From the NCBI RefSeq assembly GCF_014200435.1, contig NZ_JACHBR010000001.1, forward strand, positions 3,999,501 to 4,063,500: a DNA stretch of 64,000 nucleotides. Direction: 5' to 3'. This document shows, piece after piece, positions 25,919-34,741 of the stretch; position 1 is the first letter of the stretch, and every line of letters starts with the position of its first letter. Made by a program: the position numbers and the translations under genes. The notes under the pieces are model-generated. The model saw only the letters and a program-made list of their open reading frames with translations. It searched no databases and was not told the DNA's origin. Source of the DNA: Sphaerisporangium krabiense. GTDB lineage: Bacteria; Actinomycetota; Actinomycetes; Streptosporangiales; Streptosporangiaceae.

Positions 25919-26704
25919 ATGACACCTCCCCGTGTGCTGACGATCGCAGGGTCCGACTCCGGAGGAGGCGCGGGCATCCAGGCCGATCTGAAGACCATGC
26001 TCGCGCTGGGCGTGCACGGCATGAGCGTGATCGCCGCCGTGACCGCGCAGAACTCACTCGGCGTCCAGGGCTACTGGGAGCTGCCGCCCGAGGCCGTGCG
26101 CGCCCAGCTCTCCTCGGTGCTCGGCGACATCGGCGTCCAGGCCGTCAAGACCGGCATGCTGGCATCCCCGGCGCTGGTCGAGGTCATCGCCGAGGTCCTG
26201 TCCGGTGTGGAGGCGCCCGTGGTGGTGGACCCGGTGGGCGTCTCCAAGCACGGCGACTCGCTCCTCGCCCCCGAGGCGGTGGACGTCGTGAAGGGCCGCC
26301 TGCTGCCCGTCGCGACCGTGGTCACCCCCAACCTCTGGGAGGTCGAGCAGCTCACCTCGGTGAAGGTGGAGGACGAGGACGGCCTGCGCCCGGCCGCCGA
26401 GGCGGTGCTGGCGCTCGGCCCCGCGTGGGCGCTGATCAAGGGCGGCCACCTGCCCGGCCCGCCGGTGGACCTGCTCACCGACGGCGTCCGCGAGTACCGC
26501 TTCCGCGCCGAGCGGCACGACAACCGGCACACCCACGGCACCGGCTGCACGCTCGCCTCCGCCATCGCCTCCCACCTCGCGCTCGGCGAGGACGTCCCTG
26601 AGGCCGTGCGCAAGGCGAAGGAGTACGTCACCGGGGCGATCGCCCACGGTTTCCCGCTGGGCGCGGGCATCGGCCCGGTGGACCACGCCTGGCGGTGGCG
26701 TTGA
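25919..26704 (+). CDS. thiD: hydroxymethylpyrimidine/phosphomethylpyrimidine kinase
   Basis: A 261-residue ribokinase-like enzyme that phosphorylates HMP and HMP-P in thiamine synthesis. The N-terminal [20 protein letters not shown] and the [11 protein letters not shown] segment bind substrate. The C-terminal [18 protein letters not shown] is the anion-hole/catalytic block holding the base equivalent of GTGC. The ATG at 25919 begins the family core; an upstream GTG in frame would add eight unmatched residues. In related genomes thiD follows thiL closely; here a 2.5-kb repeat-protein gene lies between, so thiL and thiD are not directly coupled. A 21-bp tandem repeat follows the stop codon. Confidence 0.96.
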   Translation: MTPPRVLTIAGSDSGGGAGIQADLKTMLALGVHGMSVIAAVTAQNSLGVQGYWELPPEAVRAQLSSVLGDIGVQAVKTGMLASPALVEVIAEVLSGVEAPVVVDPVGVSKHGDSLLAPEAVDVVKGRLLPVATVVTPNLWEVEQLTSVKVEDEDGLRPAAEAVLALGPAWALIKGGHLPGPPVDLLTDGVREYRFRAERHDNRHTHGTGCTLASAIASHLALGEDVPEAVRKAKEYVTGAIAHGFPLGAGIGPVDHAWRWR

Positions 26705-26718
26705 CGCGGGCCCCGCTC

Positions 26719-26801
26719 ACCGCGGGACGCCGGCCCCTCACCGCGGGACGCCGGCCCCTCACCGCGGGACGCGGGCCCCTCACGGCGGGACGCGGGCCCC
26801 G
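26719..26801. repeat. 21-bp GC-rich intergenic tandem repeat, about four copies
   Basis: Units of the form ACCGCGGGACGCCGGCCCCTC start at 26719, 26740, 26761 and 26782 (the last truncated and diverged). They lie between the thiD stop and the convergent membrane-protein stop. Each unit contains self-complementary GGGC/GCCC blocks, so the transcript could form a chain of small hairpins. Confidence 0.85.
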
Positions 26802-26824
26802 CGGCCCCGAACCGGGCCCCCTGC

Positions 26825-27466
26825 TCACAGCAGGCGGGCGATGGGATCGTCGGCGAGGCGGCGTAGCAGGGTGGCGGTGCGTGTGGCCTGCGTGGCGTCG
26901 GGCTCCGGACGGGTCCCCGAGCCGACCGCGTCGGCCAGCGCGTTCAGCTCGTGCGGCGGCAGGAGCGTGCGGGCCATGCTGTGCAGGCGCAGTCGCACCC
27001 TGCGGCCGGTGGACGGGTCCTCGGCCATCAGGTGGGGCACCCGGCGGCCCGTGGGGATGGTCCCCTCGCCGTGCGGGTTCCTGACGTACTCGGGCTCGGA
27101 GTCGATCCACACGCGGGACGTCGCGAGGTCGGCCCTGCGCGTGCCCAGCAGTCCCCGCACCTCCAGCACGGTGCCGCTGAGGAGCGCCTGCCGGCGGTAC
27201 GTGCCGAGCACCATGGTCACGAGGAAGCCGACCATCAGCAGGGCCGCCACGGCGAACACCGCGCGGACCGCCAGCGCGGGGAACGCTCCCGCGTCGCTCT
27301 CGAACGCCGGCAGCACGCGGAACTCCGGGTCCGACCGGCCGAGGACGAGGGCCGCCACCCCGGCGATCCCGGCGAGGACGCCGAGGAAGAGCAGCCCGAT
27401 GACCGACACGGTGACCTTCTGGCCTGTGGAGGCGTTCACGCTCAGGCGTATGGGCGGATTCAGCAC
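26825..27466 (-). CDS. two-TM membrane protein of unknown function
   Basis: A 213-residue protein with two hydrophobic helices (VTVSVIGLLFLGVLAGIAGVAALVL at about 19-43 and ALAVRAVFAVAALLMVGFLVTMVLG at about 66-90). A cytoplasmic C-terminal domain of about 120 residues follows, with PH-like beta strands (GTVLEVRGLLGTRRADLATSRVWI, RVRLRLHSMARTLLPPHELNALADAV). No family is confidently recognised. The chosen GTG lies 7 nt after TAGCTT with no Shine-Dalgarno, so a leaderless start is proposed; a GTG 33 nt upstream is the alternative. It is downstream of rpmB on the same strand, but a terminator lies between. Confidence 0.7.
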   Translation of the reverse strand: MLNPPIRLSVNASTGQKVTVSVIGLLFLGVLAGIAGVAALVLGRSDPEFRVLPAFESDAGAFPALAVRAVFAVAALLMVGFLVTMVLGTYRRQALLSGTVLEVRGLLGTRRADLATSRVWIDSEPEYVRNPHGEGTIPTGRRVPHLMAEDPSTGRRVRLRLHSMARTLLPPHELNALADAVGSGTRPEPDATQATRTATLLRRLADDPIARLL

Positions 27467-27473
27467 GAGGGAG

Positions 27474-27479
27474 AAGCTA
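27474..27479 (-). promoter_or_regulatory. -10 element of leaderless membrane-protein gene
   Basis: TAGCTT on the minus strand, 7 nt before the proposed GTG start at 27466. Confidence 0.45.
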
Positions 27480-27528
27480 CCCAGCCGATCTCGCGCCACG
27501 CCGCCCGAAGCGTCATCGAAACGACGAA

Positions 27529-27556
27529 GGCCCGCCGCCTAGGGAGGCGACGGGCC
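27529..27556 (-). terminator. intrinsic terminator of rpmB
   Basis: Arms GGCCCGTCGCC and GGCGGCGGGCC (minus strand) pair around TCCCTA, followed by TTCGTCGTTTC. Confidence 0.8.
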
Positions 27557-27574
27557 GACGGGGCGAGGCTCAGG

Positions 27575-27766
27575 TCAGCGGGTGACCTTGCCGGCCTTGA
27601 TGCAGGAGGTGCACACGTTGAGCCGCTTCGGCGTGCTGCCCACCATGGCGCGGACGCGCTGGATGTTGGGGTTCCAGCGGCGGCGGGTGCGGCGGTGCGA
27701 GTGCGAGATGTTGTTGCCGAAGATCGGCCCCTTGCCGCAAACGTCGCAGACGGAAGCCACGGTCAT
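27575..27766 (-). CDS. rpmB: 50S ribosomal protein L28, zinc-binding (C+) form
   Basis: A 63-residue large-subunit protein with the L28 signature GKGPIFGNNISHSHRRTRRRWNPN split over its first 35 residues. Two CxxC pairs, CDVC at 7-10 and CTSC near 52-55, mark the zinc-ribbon C+ type. Actinomycetes often carry an additional Zur-regulated, Cys-free paralogue; this copy is the zinc-dependent housekeeping one. AAGGAG lies 6 nt before the ATG. It is divergent from the DAK2 gene and has its own terminator. The position between thiD and the DAK2/recG genes matches other actinomycetes. Confidence 0.97.
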   Translation of the reverse strand: MTVASVCDVCGKGPIFGNNISHSHRRTRRRWNPNIQRVRAMVGSTPKRLNVCTSCIKAGKVTR

Positions 27767-28123
27767 CGCTCCTTAGATCAGTCGATAGGCCCGAACCGAG
27801 GTTGGAAGCGGTGGTCGGGCACGCCGGGACAACCGGCTAGCTACACGAGGGTATCCGATGCCGCCGCCTGCACGCGAAACCGGAGAACCGGCGAACGGGG
27901 ATAATCTCGTATCACCAACCGTAGCGCATGATCGGCGGGCACGGGGTGCGCGCCGGCTCACCGGCGCACGGCCGGAGACGCGCGACCCGCCACGGCCCGG
28001 TACGGCACCGGTTCTCACGCTCACCGAACCGGCGGCGACGGGTCAACGACGACCCGCAAACCACCCGACGGCACGAACGACACGTACGGCGCGGAGGGGC
28101 GATCGCGCGAGAGAGGAGCCACA
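27767..28123. other. intergenic region between rpmB and the DAK2 gene
   Basis: About 357 bp with no convincing gene. On the minus strand TACCCT (27850-27855) is a possible rpmB -10. On the plus strand GATAAT near 27901-27906 could serve the DAK2 gene. The last 60 bp are an ordinary leader with a good Shine-Dalgarno. Confidence 0.4.
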
Positions 28124-29947
28124 GTGCCTCCACAACGCCCCGAGAACCCCCCTCCCGCCAACGAGCCCCCGCGCACCCGGCGCCTCCCCCCGGCCCAGGA
28201 GCCCGCGCCCAGCAGCCCGTCTCCGCCCACCGGCGAGCCGGCCCCCGCTCAGGAGCGGCCTGCCGCGCGAAGATCCCCATTCGCGCCCGGGTCGCCTCCC
28301 GCGCGGGAGTCGCCGTTCGCGGAGGGGGCCTCTCGTGCAGACGAGCCCTCTTCCGCCCAGGAGGCGCCCGTCGCTCACAAGGCGCTTCCTGTTCTCGATC
28401 CGGAGGCCGTCCGGCGGTGGTCGCGGCTGAGTGCCGAGGTGTTGGGCAGGGCGCGGGGGGAGATCGACGCGTTGAACGTGTTCCCCGTGCCCGACGGTGA
28501 CACCGGGACGAACCTTCATCTGACGATGCTGTCGGCCGCCGAGGCCCTGGACGGGCTGCCCGCGGAGGCCGACGGCGCGCGCACCTGGCGCGCGCTGGCC
28601 CGCGGCGCGCTGCTGGGCGCGCGGGGGAACTCGGGCGTGATCGTGAGCCAGGCGCTGCGCGGCATGGCGGAGGTGCTGGGCGGCGCGGCGGGCGGGGGGC
28701 GTGACCTGCGGCGAGCGCTCGTCAGAGCGGCTGAGACGGCCAGGGAGGCCGTGGCGAGGCCCGTCGAGGGCACGGTGCTCAGCGTGCTCGCCGCGGTCGC
28801 GCACGCCGTCGAGGGGGCCTCGGACGAGCTGGCCGAGGTGGCGCGCGGGGCCGCGTCGGCCGCCCGCGCCGCCCTGGGCCGCACCACCGGCCAGCTCGAC
28901 GTGCTCGCGCGCAGCGGGGTCGTGGACGCGGGGGCCGCGGGACTCACCCTGATCGTGGAGTCGCTGGCGGCCGTGGTCACCGGCTCCGGCGCCGGCCGGT
29001 ACGAGGTGCCCGCGCCCGCCGCCGAGGTGCGGCCGTCCCCGGTGGAGGGACCGGCGTACGAGGTGATGTACCTGCTGGAGGCCGACGACGCGGCGGTGGC
29101 CGCGCTGCGGGGGGAACTGGACCGCCTCGGCGACTCCCTGGTGGTGGTCGGCGGGGACGGCCTGTGGAACGTGCACGTCCACGTGGACGACGCCGGGGCC
29201 GCCGTCGAGGCGGGCACCCGCGCCGGACGGCCGTACCGGATCAAGGTGGTCTATCTCGACGCCCCCGCGCGGGCCCACCGCGCCGGGCACGGCAGGGGAG
29301 TGGTCGCGGTGGCGGCCGGGGACGGCATCGCCCGGCTGTTCCAGGAGGCCGGGGCCGTCGTGGTGCGCCGCGATCCCGGGACCAGCCCGCCGCCCGCGCC
29401 CGTGCTGGAGGCGATCCGCCGCGCGGGCACCGAGGTCGTGGTGCTGCCCAACGACACCGGCGTCAACGCGGTGGCCCTGGCCGCCGCCGAGACGGCCCGC
29501 GAGGAGGGCGTCACGGTGAGCGTCGTGCCGACCAGGGCGACCGTGCAGGGCGTGGCGGCGCTGGCCGTGCACGACCCGCTGCGCCGCTTCGACGACGACG
29601 TGGTCGCGATGGCCGACGCCGCCGGGCACACCCGGCACGGGCACGTCTGGGTGGCCGACCGGGCGGCGATGACCAGCGCCGGGGTGTGCCGCCCCGGGGA
29701 CGTCCTCGGCGTGATCGACGGCGACGTCGCCCTGATCGGTGCGGCGCTGCCGGACGTCGCCGTCGAGATCACCTCGCGCATGCTCTCGGCGGGCAGCGAG
29801 CTGGTCACTCTGATCACGGGCCTGGGCGGCGGAGAGGAGCTGGCGCGCGTCGTGGCGGCACACCTCGCCGCCGCGCGCCCCGACGTCGAGGTCACCGTCC
29901 ACGAGGGCGGCCAGGGCGGCTACCCGCTCCTCATCGGCGTCGAGTGA
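28124..29947 (+). CDS. DAK2/DhaL domain kinase (fatty-acid kinase FakA-like) with proline-rich N-terminus
   Basis: A 607-residue protein. Residues 90-280 are a DhaL (DAK2) nucleotide-binding domain with the magnesium motif NVFPVPDGDTGTNL at about 121-134 and GARGNSGVIVSQ. The middle and C-terminal parts match the DAK1_2/FakA-C region of fatty-acid kinases, which work with a separate FakB lipid-binding partner to phosphorylate fatty acids. Homologues usually start near PVLDPEAVRRW; here about 88 Pro/Ala/Glu-rich residues precede that point. GAGGAG 7 nt before the GTG indicates that the extension is translated. No FakB gene is visible nearby. The gene precedes recG, as in other actinomycetes and firmicutes. 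Confidence 0.88.
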   Translation: MPPQRPENPPPANEPPRTRRLPPAQEPAPSSPSPPTGEPAPAQERPAARRSPFAPGSPPARESPFAEGASRADEPSSAQEAPVAHKALPVLDPEAVRRWSRLSAEVLGRARGEIDALNVFPVPDGDTGTNLHLTMLSAAEALDGLPAEADGARTWRALARGALLGARGNSGVIVSQALRGMAEVLGGAAGGGRDLRRALVRAAETAREAVARPVEGTVLSVLAAVAHAVEGASDELAEVARGAASAARAALGRTTGQLDVLARSGVVDAGAAGLTLIVESLAAVVTGSGAGRYEVPAPAAEVRPSPVEGPAYEVMYLLEADDAAVAALRGELDRLGDSLVVVGGDGLWNVHVHVDDAGAAVEAGTRAGRPYRIKVVYLDAPARAHRAGHGRGVVAVAAGDGIARLFQEAGAVVVRRDPGTSPPPAPVLEAIRRAGTEVVVLPNDTGVNAVALAAAETAREEGVTVSVVPTRATVQGVAALAVHDPLRRFDDDVVAMADAAGHTRHGHVWVADRAAMTSAGVCRPGDVLGVIDGDVALIGAALPDVAVEITSRMLSAGSELVTLITGLGGGEELARVVAAHLAAARPDVEVTVHEGGQGGYPLLIGVE

Positions 29948-30145
29948 CCGTCGCGGACCGCGCCGGGACCGTCCGCCGAGCACGGGCCGTCAGCGTGGAC
30001 CGTTGAGCACGGGCCGTCGTACGCGGACGGCCGGGCGTGCGCGGCGGGCCCTGACATGCCGTTCGCCGCGGGCGAATGGCCGTGGGCGGCCGGTGCGGGC
30101 GGCGCCGGACGTTCCTGTCGGCGTGGAGCGGTAGAACTGGTTGAC

Positions 30146-32341
30146 GTGACGCGTTTCGACGAGCCGCTCATCAAGGCGCTGGACCCGAAGACCGCCAAGC
30201 CGCTGGAGAGCTCGCTCAACATCTCCACGGTCGGCGACCTGCTGCGCCACTACCCCCGGCGCTACGCCGAGCGGGGCGAGCTGACCACGCTCGACGCCCT
30301 GGAGGTGGACGAGCACGTCACCGTGGTCGGCGAGGTCACCCGGCTCATGCGCAAGCCCATGCGCAACCGCTCGGGCACGTGGCTGGAGGTCGAGGTCGCC
30401 GACGGCCGTCGCAACAAGATCTACCTGTCGTTCTTCGGCCGCGTGTCCCACGTCGTCGAGGGCAGGCTCCAGCCGGGCACCCGCGCCATGTTCTCCGGCA
30501 AGGTCGGCCGCTTCGGCCGCGGCGACTCGGGCAAGTGGCAGCTCAACCACCCCGAGTTCGAGCCGTTCGAAGAGACCGAGGCGACGGCGGCCGAGTTCGC
30601 CGCCGCGCCGGTCCCGATCTACCCGGCCGCGGGCGGCGTCACCTCGTGGGTGATCCGCCGGGCGGTCGGCGTCGTGCTCGACACGCTCGGCCCCCTGCCC
30701 GACCCTCTGCCGGACGAGGTGCGCGCCCGCCACCGGCTGTCCGGCCTCGCCGACGCGCTGGAGGCCGTCCACCGTCCCCGCGACAAGGACGACGTCGCAC
30801 GCGCCCGTCGCAGGCTGAAGTTCGACGAGGCGTTCGTCCTGCAGGCCGTGCTGGCGCGGCGGCGCATGGCCGCGGCCGCCTGGCCCGCCGCCCCGCGCCC
30901 CCGCCGCGACGACGGGCTGCTCGCCGACTTCGACGCGCGCCTGCCCTTCCAGCTCACCGAGGGGCAGGTCGCGGTCGGGGACGAGATCGCGGCCGAGCTC
31001 GCCCGCGACCATCCCATGCACCGCCTGCTGCAGGGCGAGGTCGGCGCGGGCAAGACCGTCGTCGCCCTGCGCGCGATGCTCCAGGTCGTGGACGCCGGCG
31101 GCCAGGCCGCGCTGCTCGCCCCCACCGAGGTCCTCGCCCAGCAGCACCACCGGTCGATCACCCGCATGCTCGGCGACCTCGGCACCGGCGGGATGTTCGG
31201 CGGCACGGCGGTGACGCTGCTCACCGGCTCCATGGGCGCGGCGGCGCGGCGCGCGGCGCTGCTCGACGCCGCCTCGGGCGCGGCCGGCATCGTCGTCGGC
31301 ACCCACGCCCTGCTCCAGGAGCACGTCCAGTTCGCCGACCTCGGCCTCGTCGTCGTGGACGAGCAGCACCGCTTCGGCGTCGAGCAGCGCGACGCCCTGC
31401 GCGAGAAGGCCGGGGACGGGCGTCCCCACGTGCTGGTCATGACGGCCACGCCGATCCCGCGCACGGTCGCGATGACGGTCTTCGGCGACCTCGAGGTCTC
31501 GACGCTGAACCAGCTCCCGGCGGGCCGCGCGCCGATCAGCTCCCACGTCGTGCCCGCGGCGGACAAGCCCCACTACCTGGACCGCACGTGGGCGCGCATC
31601 CGCGAGGAGGTCGGGCTCGGCCGCCAGGCCTACATCGTGTGCCCGCGCATCGGGGACGCCGAGGGCGACGAGGGGGACCTGTTCGGCGAGATGCCCGACG
31701 AAGGGCGCGGCTCGGGCGACGACCGGCGGCCTCCGCTCGCGGTCATGGAGGTGGCCCCGATGCTGTCCTCCGGCCCGCTCGCCGGGCTGCGCGTCGAGGC
31801 GCTGCACGGGCGGCTGGCTCCCGAGGAGAAGGACGCCGTGATGCGGGCCTTCACCCGGGGCGAGATCGACGTCCTGGTCGCCACGACCGTGATCGAGGTC
31901 GGCGTCGACGTCCCGAACTCGTCGGTCATGGTGATCATGGACGCGGACAGGTTCGGCGTCTCCCAGCTCCACCAGCTCCGCGGCCGGGTGGGCCGCGGCG
32001 GCCTGCCGGGCCTGTGCCTGCTCGTCACCGACTCTCCGGCCGACACCCCCGCCCGCGCCCGGCTCGACGCGGTGGCGGCCACCCTGGACGGCTTCGAGCT
32101 GTCCCGCGTCGACCTCGAACAGCGCCGTGAGGGCGACGTCCTCGGCGCCGCGCAGTCGGGGCGCAAGTCGTCGCTCAAGCTGCTCCAGCTCCTGCGCGAC
32201 GAAGAGACCATCCGCCAGGCCCGCGAGGAGGCCACGGCGCTCTTCGCCGCCGACCCGGAGCTGAAGGACCATGAGGCGCTGGACGCCGAGATCGGCCGCC
32301 TGCTCGGCGACGAGCGCGCCGAGTACCTGGAGAAGACCTGA
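30146..32341 (+). CDS. recG: ATP-dependent DNA helicase RecG
   Basis: A 731-residue superfamily 2 helicase that remodels stalled forks and branched recombination intermediates. The N-terminal wedge/OB domain (residues 50-160) is followed by Walker A GEVGAGKT, the DEQH box (DExH), motif III MTATPIPRT and the C-terminal motif V/VI blocks EVGVDVPNSSVMV and QLRGRVGRG. The GTG at 30146 is chosen because it lies just after TAGAAC (possible leaderless -10, 8-nt gap) and homologues begin about there; an upstream ATG at 30056 would add 30 Gly/Ala-rich residues. A proposed acidic loop lies between motifs IV and V. A long inverted repeat follows. Confidence 0.95.
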   Translation: MTRFDEPLIKALDPKTAKPLESSLNISTVGDLLRHYPRRYAERGELTTLDALEVDEHVTVVGEVTRLMRKPMRNRSGTWLEVEVADGRRNKIYLSFFGRVSHVVEGRLQPGTRAMFSGKVGRFGRGDSGKWQLNHPEFEPFEETEATAAEFAAAPVPIYPAAGGVTSWVIRRAVGVVLDTLGPLPDPLPDEVRARHRLSGLADALEAVHRPRDKDDVARARRRLKFDEAFVLQAVLARRRMAAAAWPAAPRPRRDDGLLADFDARLPFQLTEGQVAVGDEIAAELARDHPMHRLLQGEVGAGKTVVALRAMLQVVDAGGQAALLAPTEVLAQQHHRSITRMLGDLGTGGMFGGTAVTLLTGSMGAAARRAALLDAASGAAGIVVGTHALLQEHVQFADLGLVVVDEQHRFGVEQRDALREKAGDGRPHVLVMTATPIPRTVAMTVFGDLEVSTLNQLPAGRAPISSHVVPAADKPHYLDRTWARIREEVGLGRQAYIVCPRIGDAEGDEGDLFGEMPDEGRGSGDDRRPPLAVMEVAPMLSSGPLAGLRVEALHGRLAPEEKDAVMRAFTRGEIDVLVATTVIEVGVDVPNSSVMVIMDADRFGVSQLHQLRGRVGRGGLPGLCLLVTDSPADTPARARLDAVAATLDGFELSRVDLEQRREGDVLGAAQSGRKSSLKLLQLLRDEETIRQAREEATALFAADPELKDHEALDAEIGRLLGDERAEYLEKT

Positions 32342-32374
32342 TCACGCGGCCGGGCCCGCCGCGAAGCGCGGAAT

Positions 32375-32452
32375 GACCCAGGGCCCAGCCTTGGGACGGC
32401 CTCCCCCCGAATGCCGTCCCCGGCTGGGCCCACCCTCGGGTCAGGTGCCGAG
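32375..32452 (+). terminator. long imperfect inverted repeat after recG
   Basis: Nested arms: outer TGACCC/GGGTCA, then GGGCCCAGCC/GGCTGGGCCC, then GGGACGGC/GCCGTCCC around a C-rich loop. The structure spans 78 nt of a 298-bp gap between recG and rsmD and has no U-tract. A terminator or other structured RNA element is likely. Nothing coding is seen in the gap. Confidence 0.55.
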
Positions 32453-32639
32453 GGCACCGGCGCGCGGAAGGGCTCACGATCACGCCGGTCGGCCTTCCCC
32501 TGGGTCACCATGAAGGCCGCAGAACTCATCATGTGGGCTCGGGCCTCGCGGGGGAACGACCCTTGCGCATTCGTCGCCGACACTTGGGCACTCTTGACCT
32601 GGCGGCAGGGCCGGGGCGGGCGGCGGCGAGAATGGGCGG

Positions 32640-33209
32640 GTGACCCGAGTCATCGCAGGAACCGCCGGCGGCCGGCGCATCTCCGTACCCCCCGGACGCG
32701 GCACCCGGCCGACCAGCGACCGCGCCAGGGAGGGCCTGTTCTCGACGGTCGGCTCCCTGCTCGGCCCGCTGGACGGCGCCCGGGTGCTGGACCTGTACGC
32801 GGGGTCGGGCGCGGTCGGCCTCGAAGCGCTGTCGCGCGGCGCCGCGCACGCCCTGCTGGTGGAGTCCGACGCCAAGGCGATCCGCACGATCCGGGCGAAC
32901 ATCGCGTCCTTGGGCCTGCCGGGCGCGGTCGTGGCGGGGGACAAGGTGGAGCGGCTGCTGTCCGGCGCGTGCCCGGAGGCGTACGACTTCGTGTTCGCCG
33001 ACCCTCCCTACGCCGTCGCCGACGAGGTCGTCCTCGAGGTGCTGGAGCGGCTGCGGGACAACGGCTGGCTGGCGCGGGACGCGCTGGTCGCGGTGGAGCG
33101 CGAGTCCCGCGGGAAGGATCTGGTCTGGCCGTCCGGCTACGAAGAGCAGAGGGTCCGTCGATACGGCGAAGCGTCCGTTTGGTACGGTCGCGCCGCCGGG
33201 AACCAGTGA
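32640..33209 (+). CDS. rsmD: 16S rRNA (guanine(966)-N(2))-methyltransferase
   Basis: A 189-residue SAM-dependent methyltransferase that modifies G966 of 16S rRNA during 30S assembly. It has the SAM motif VLDLYAGSGAVGLEALSRGA at about 49-68, the acidic LVESD, and the N-methyltransferase catalytic tetrad DPPY in FADPPYAV. The N-terminal RVIAGTAGGRRISVPPG and TRPTSDRAREGLFS segments are typical. The GTG start has no Shine-Dalgarno and lies 6 nt after GAGAAT, so it may be leaderless. coaD follows 15 bp downstream and the pair is commonly cotranscribed. Confidence 0.95.
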   Translation: MTRVIAGTAGGRRISVPPGRGTRPTSDRAREGLFSTVGSLLGPLDGARVLDLYAGSGAVGLEALSRGAAHALLVESDAKAIRTIRANIASLGLPGAVVAGDKVERLLSGACPEAYDFVFADPPYAVADEVVLEVLERLRDNGWLARDALVAVERESRGKDLVWPSGYEEQRVRRYGEASVWYGRAAGNQ

Positions 33210-33224
33210 AACTGGGGGTAAGCC

Positions 33225-33701
33225 TTGCGTCGTGTCGTCTGCCCGGGGTCCTTCGACCCCGTCACCAACGGTCACCTGGACATCATCGGCCGGACGTCCC
33301 GGCTCTACGACGAGGTCGTCGTCGCGGTCCTGATCAACGTGGAGAAGAAGAGCCTGTTCACCGTCGACGAGCGCATCGAGACGCTGGAGGAGGTCACCCG
33401 CGAGTACGGCAACGTGCGGGTCGAGAAGTTCTACGGCCTGCTCGTCGACTTCTGCAAGCAGCAGGGCATCCCCACGATCGTCAAGGGTCTGCGCGCGGTC
33501 AGCGACTTCGACTACGAGCTGCAGATGGCGCAGCTCAACTACCGGATGTCGGGCGTCGAGACCTTGTTCATGTCGACCAATCCCGAATACTCTTTCCTCT
33601 CGTCGAGCAGGCTGAAAGAGATCGCGCGCTATGGTGGCGACATCTCCGGTCTCGTGCCCGAGCTCGTGCGCCGCATGCTCGTCGAGCGGCTTCGCGGCTG
33701 A
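33225..33701 (+). CDS. coaD: phosphopantetheine adenylyltransferase
   Basis: A 158-residue nucleotidyltransferase for the fourth step of coenzyme A synthesis, acting as a hexamer. The TxGH-type motif TNGHLDI holds His17; the nucleotide-binding SSSRLKEIARYGGDI near residues 122-136 corresponds to the ISSTxxR motif. The TTG start is supported by GGGGGT 6-7 nt upstream and by homologues beginning MRRVVCPGSFDPVT. It is cotranscribed with rsmD. Length is normal. Confidence 0.97.
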   Translation: MRRVVCPGSFDPVTNGHLDIIGRTSRLYDEVVVAVLINVEKKSLFTVDERIETLEEVTREYGNVRVEKFYGLLVDFCKQQGIPTIVKGLRAVSDFDYELQMAQLNYRMSGVETLFMSTNPEYSFLSSSRLKEIARYGGDISGLVPELVRRMLVERLRG

Positions 33702-33749
33702 GTCCTGGTATCCTTTCTAATCGGCCTTGTACGACGGCGGGTGTTCGCC

Positions 33750-34328
33750 ATGCCTCAAGAGAGCAGGAAGACGCTGCATAGTCTCGACCCCCGAGCCCCA
33801 TGGGTGATCTCCACCCACGACCTGGGGCGACGACCGGGATCTATGCGCGAGATCTCCCCTGCGCTCCCGGCACCGGCGAACCTTTCCGTCGGCATGATCG
33901 GCGTCCCCCAGGGCGCCGAGATCGAGCTGGACCTACGGCTCGAAGCGGTGATGGAGGGCGTGCTCGTCACGGGCACGGCGAGCGCTCCGCTCAGCGGAGA
34001 GTGCTCGCGTTGCCTGGATCCTCTGACCTCGCGTGTCGAGGTCGGGTTCCAGGAGCTCTTCTTCTACTCCGCGGAGGACGCCGCCGAGGACGATCCCGTC
34101 CTCGATGGCGAGCTTCTCGATCTGGAACCGACGTTCCGCGACGCGGTGGTGCTCGCACTGCCGCTGAGCCCGGTGTGCGGCGACGACTGCCCCGGGCTGT
34201 GCGTGGACTGCGGGGTCAAGCTGGCGGACGCCGGCCCTGACCACCGGCACGAGAAGGTCGACGCCCGCTGGGCGTCGCTGCGGACTTTGCAAAGTCAGAA
34301 CGAGAACAACGAGGACCAGGAGGGTTGA
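33750..34328 (+). CDS. YceD/DUF177 family protein
   Basis: A 192-residue DUF177 protein, almost always encoded next to rpmF and implicated in 23S rRNA stability and ribosome assembly in plants and bacteria. Conserved features are [20 protein letters not shown] near the N-terminus, ECSRCLDP and [13 protein letters not shown] with paired Cys residues that may bind zinc. ATG at 33750 is preferred, with GGCGGG upstream; a GTG nine bases earlier is possible. A -10-like TATCCT lies at 33709-33714. The stop codon is one base from the rpmF GTG, so coupling is likely. Confidence 0.9.
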   Translation: MPQESRKTLHSLDPRAPWVISTHDLGRRPGSMREISPALPAPANLSVGMIGVPQGAEIELDLRLEAVMEGVLVTGTASAPLSGECSRCLDPLTSRVEVGFQELFFYSAEDAAEDDPVLDGELLDLEPTFRDAVVLALPLSPVCGDDCPGLCVDCGVKLADAGPDHRHEKVDARWASLRTLQSQNENNEDQEG

Positions 34329-34329
34329 C

Positions 34330-34509
34330 GTGGCCGTCCCCAAGCGGAAGATGTCGCGGAGCAACACTCGCTCCCGCCGCGCGCAGTGGAAGACCGCCGC
34401 GCCCGCGCTCGTGAGCTGTAACCAGTGCCGGTCGCCGAAGCTGCAGCACGTGGCCTGCCCGACCTGCGGCACCTACAACCGCCGTCAGGTCATCGAGCCG
34501 TCGGCCTGA
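34330..34509 (+). CDS. rpmF: 50S ribosomal protein L32, zinc-binding form
   Basis: A 59-residue protein starting [21 protein letters not shown], the L32 N-terminal signature (first residues read across positions 34330-34392). Two CxxC pairs, CNQC and CPTC, form the zinc ribbon. The stop is TGA at 34507-34509. GGAGG lies about 5 nt before the GTG start. It follows DUF177 by one base and precedes rnc, the standard order. Like rpmB above, it is the zinc-dependent C+ type. A perfect 27-bp palindromic hairpin follows. Confidence 0.96.
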   Translation: MAVPKRKMSRSNTRSRRAQWKTAAPALVSCNQCRSPKLQHVACPTCGTYNRRQVIEPSA

Positions 34510-34532
34510 TCACGCCAGCGGTGGCCGGTGAT

Positions 34533-34559
34533 CCGGCCGGATGCCAGGCATCCGGCCGG
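34533..34559 (+). terminator. perfect palindromic hairpin after rpmF
   Basis: CCGGCCGGATGCC and its exact reverse complement GGCATCCGGCCGG flank a single A. The structure lies 24 nt after the rpmF stop and has no U-tract. Likely a terminator or mRNA 3'-end stabiliser. Confidence 0.6.
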
Positions 34560-34741
34560 CATGACCGTCCCTCCGCGAGAGGCGTGCGGTGGCGGTTCGC
34601 CCGCGGCCGTGGTGGGCGCCGGGGTTGCCGCAATCTCCCGGCGTCCACCACGTTTTCGGGCACTTCCCGCGTTATCCGCCATCGCGACCATGGTCGTGAC
34701 GTGCTACGTGACGGCCGGAGCAACCCGTCCGAGGAGGAGAC

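Noticed and set aside
26719-26801. CRISPR or iteron array
   Set aside because: Contiguous 21-bp units without spacers, between two 3' ends; no replication gene nearby.
29990-32272. Long open frame antisense to recG, and similar ones opposite typA, the M3 peptidase and the DHA2 exporter
   Set aside because: The real genes have family motifs in order; the antisense frames have none and follow from high third-position GC.
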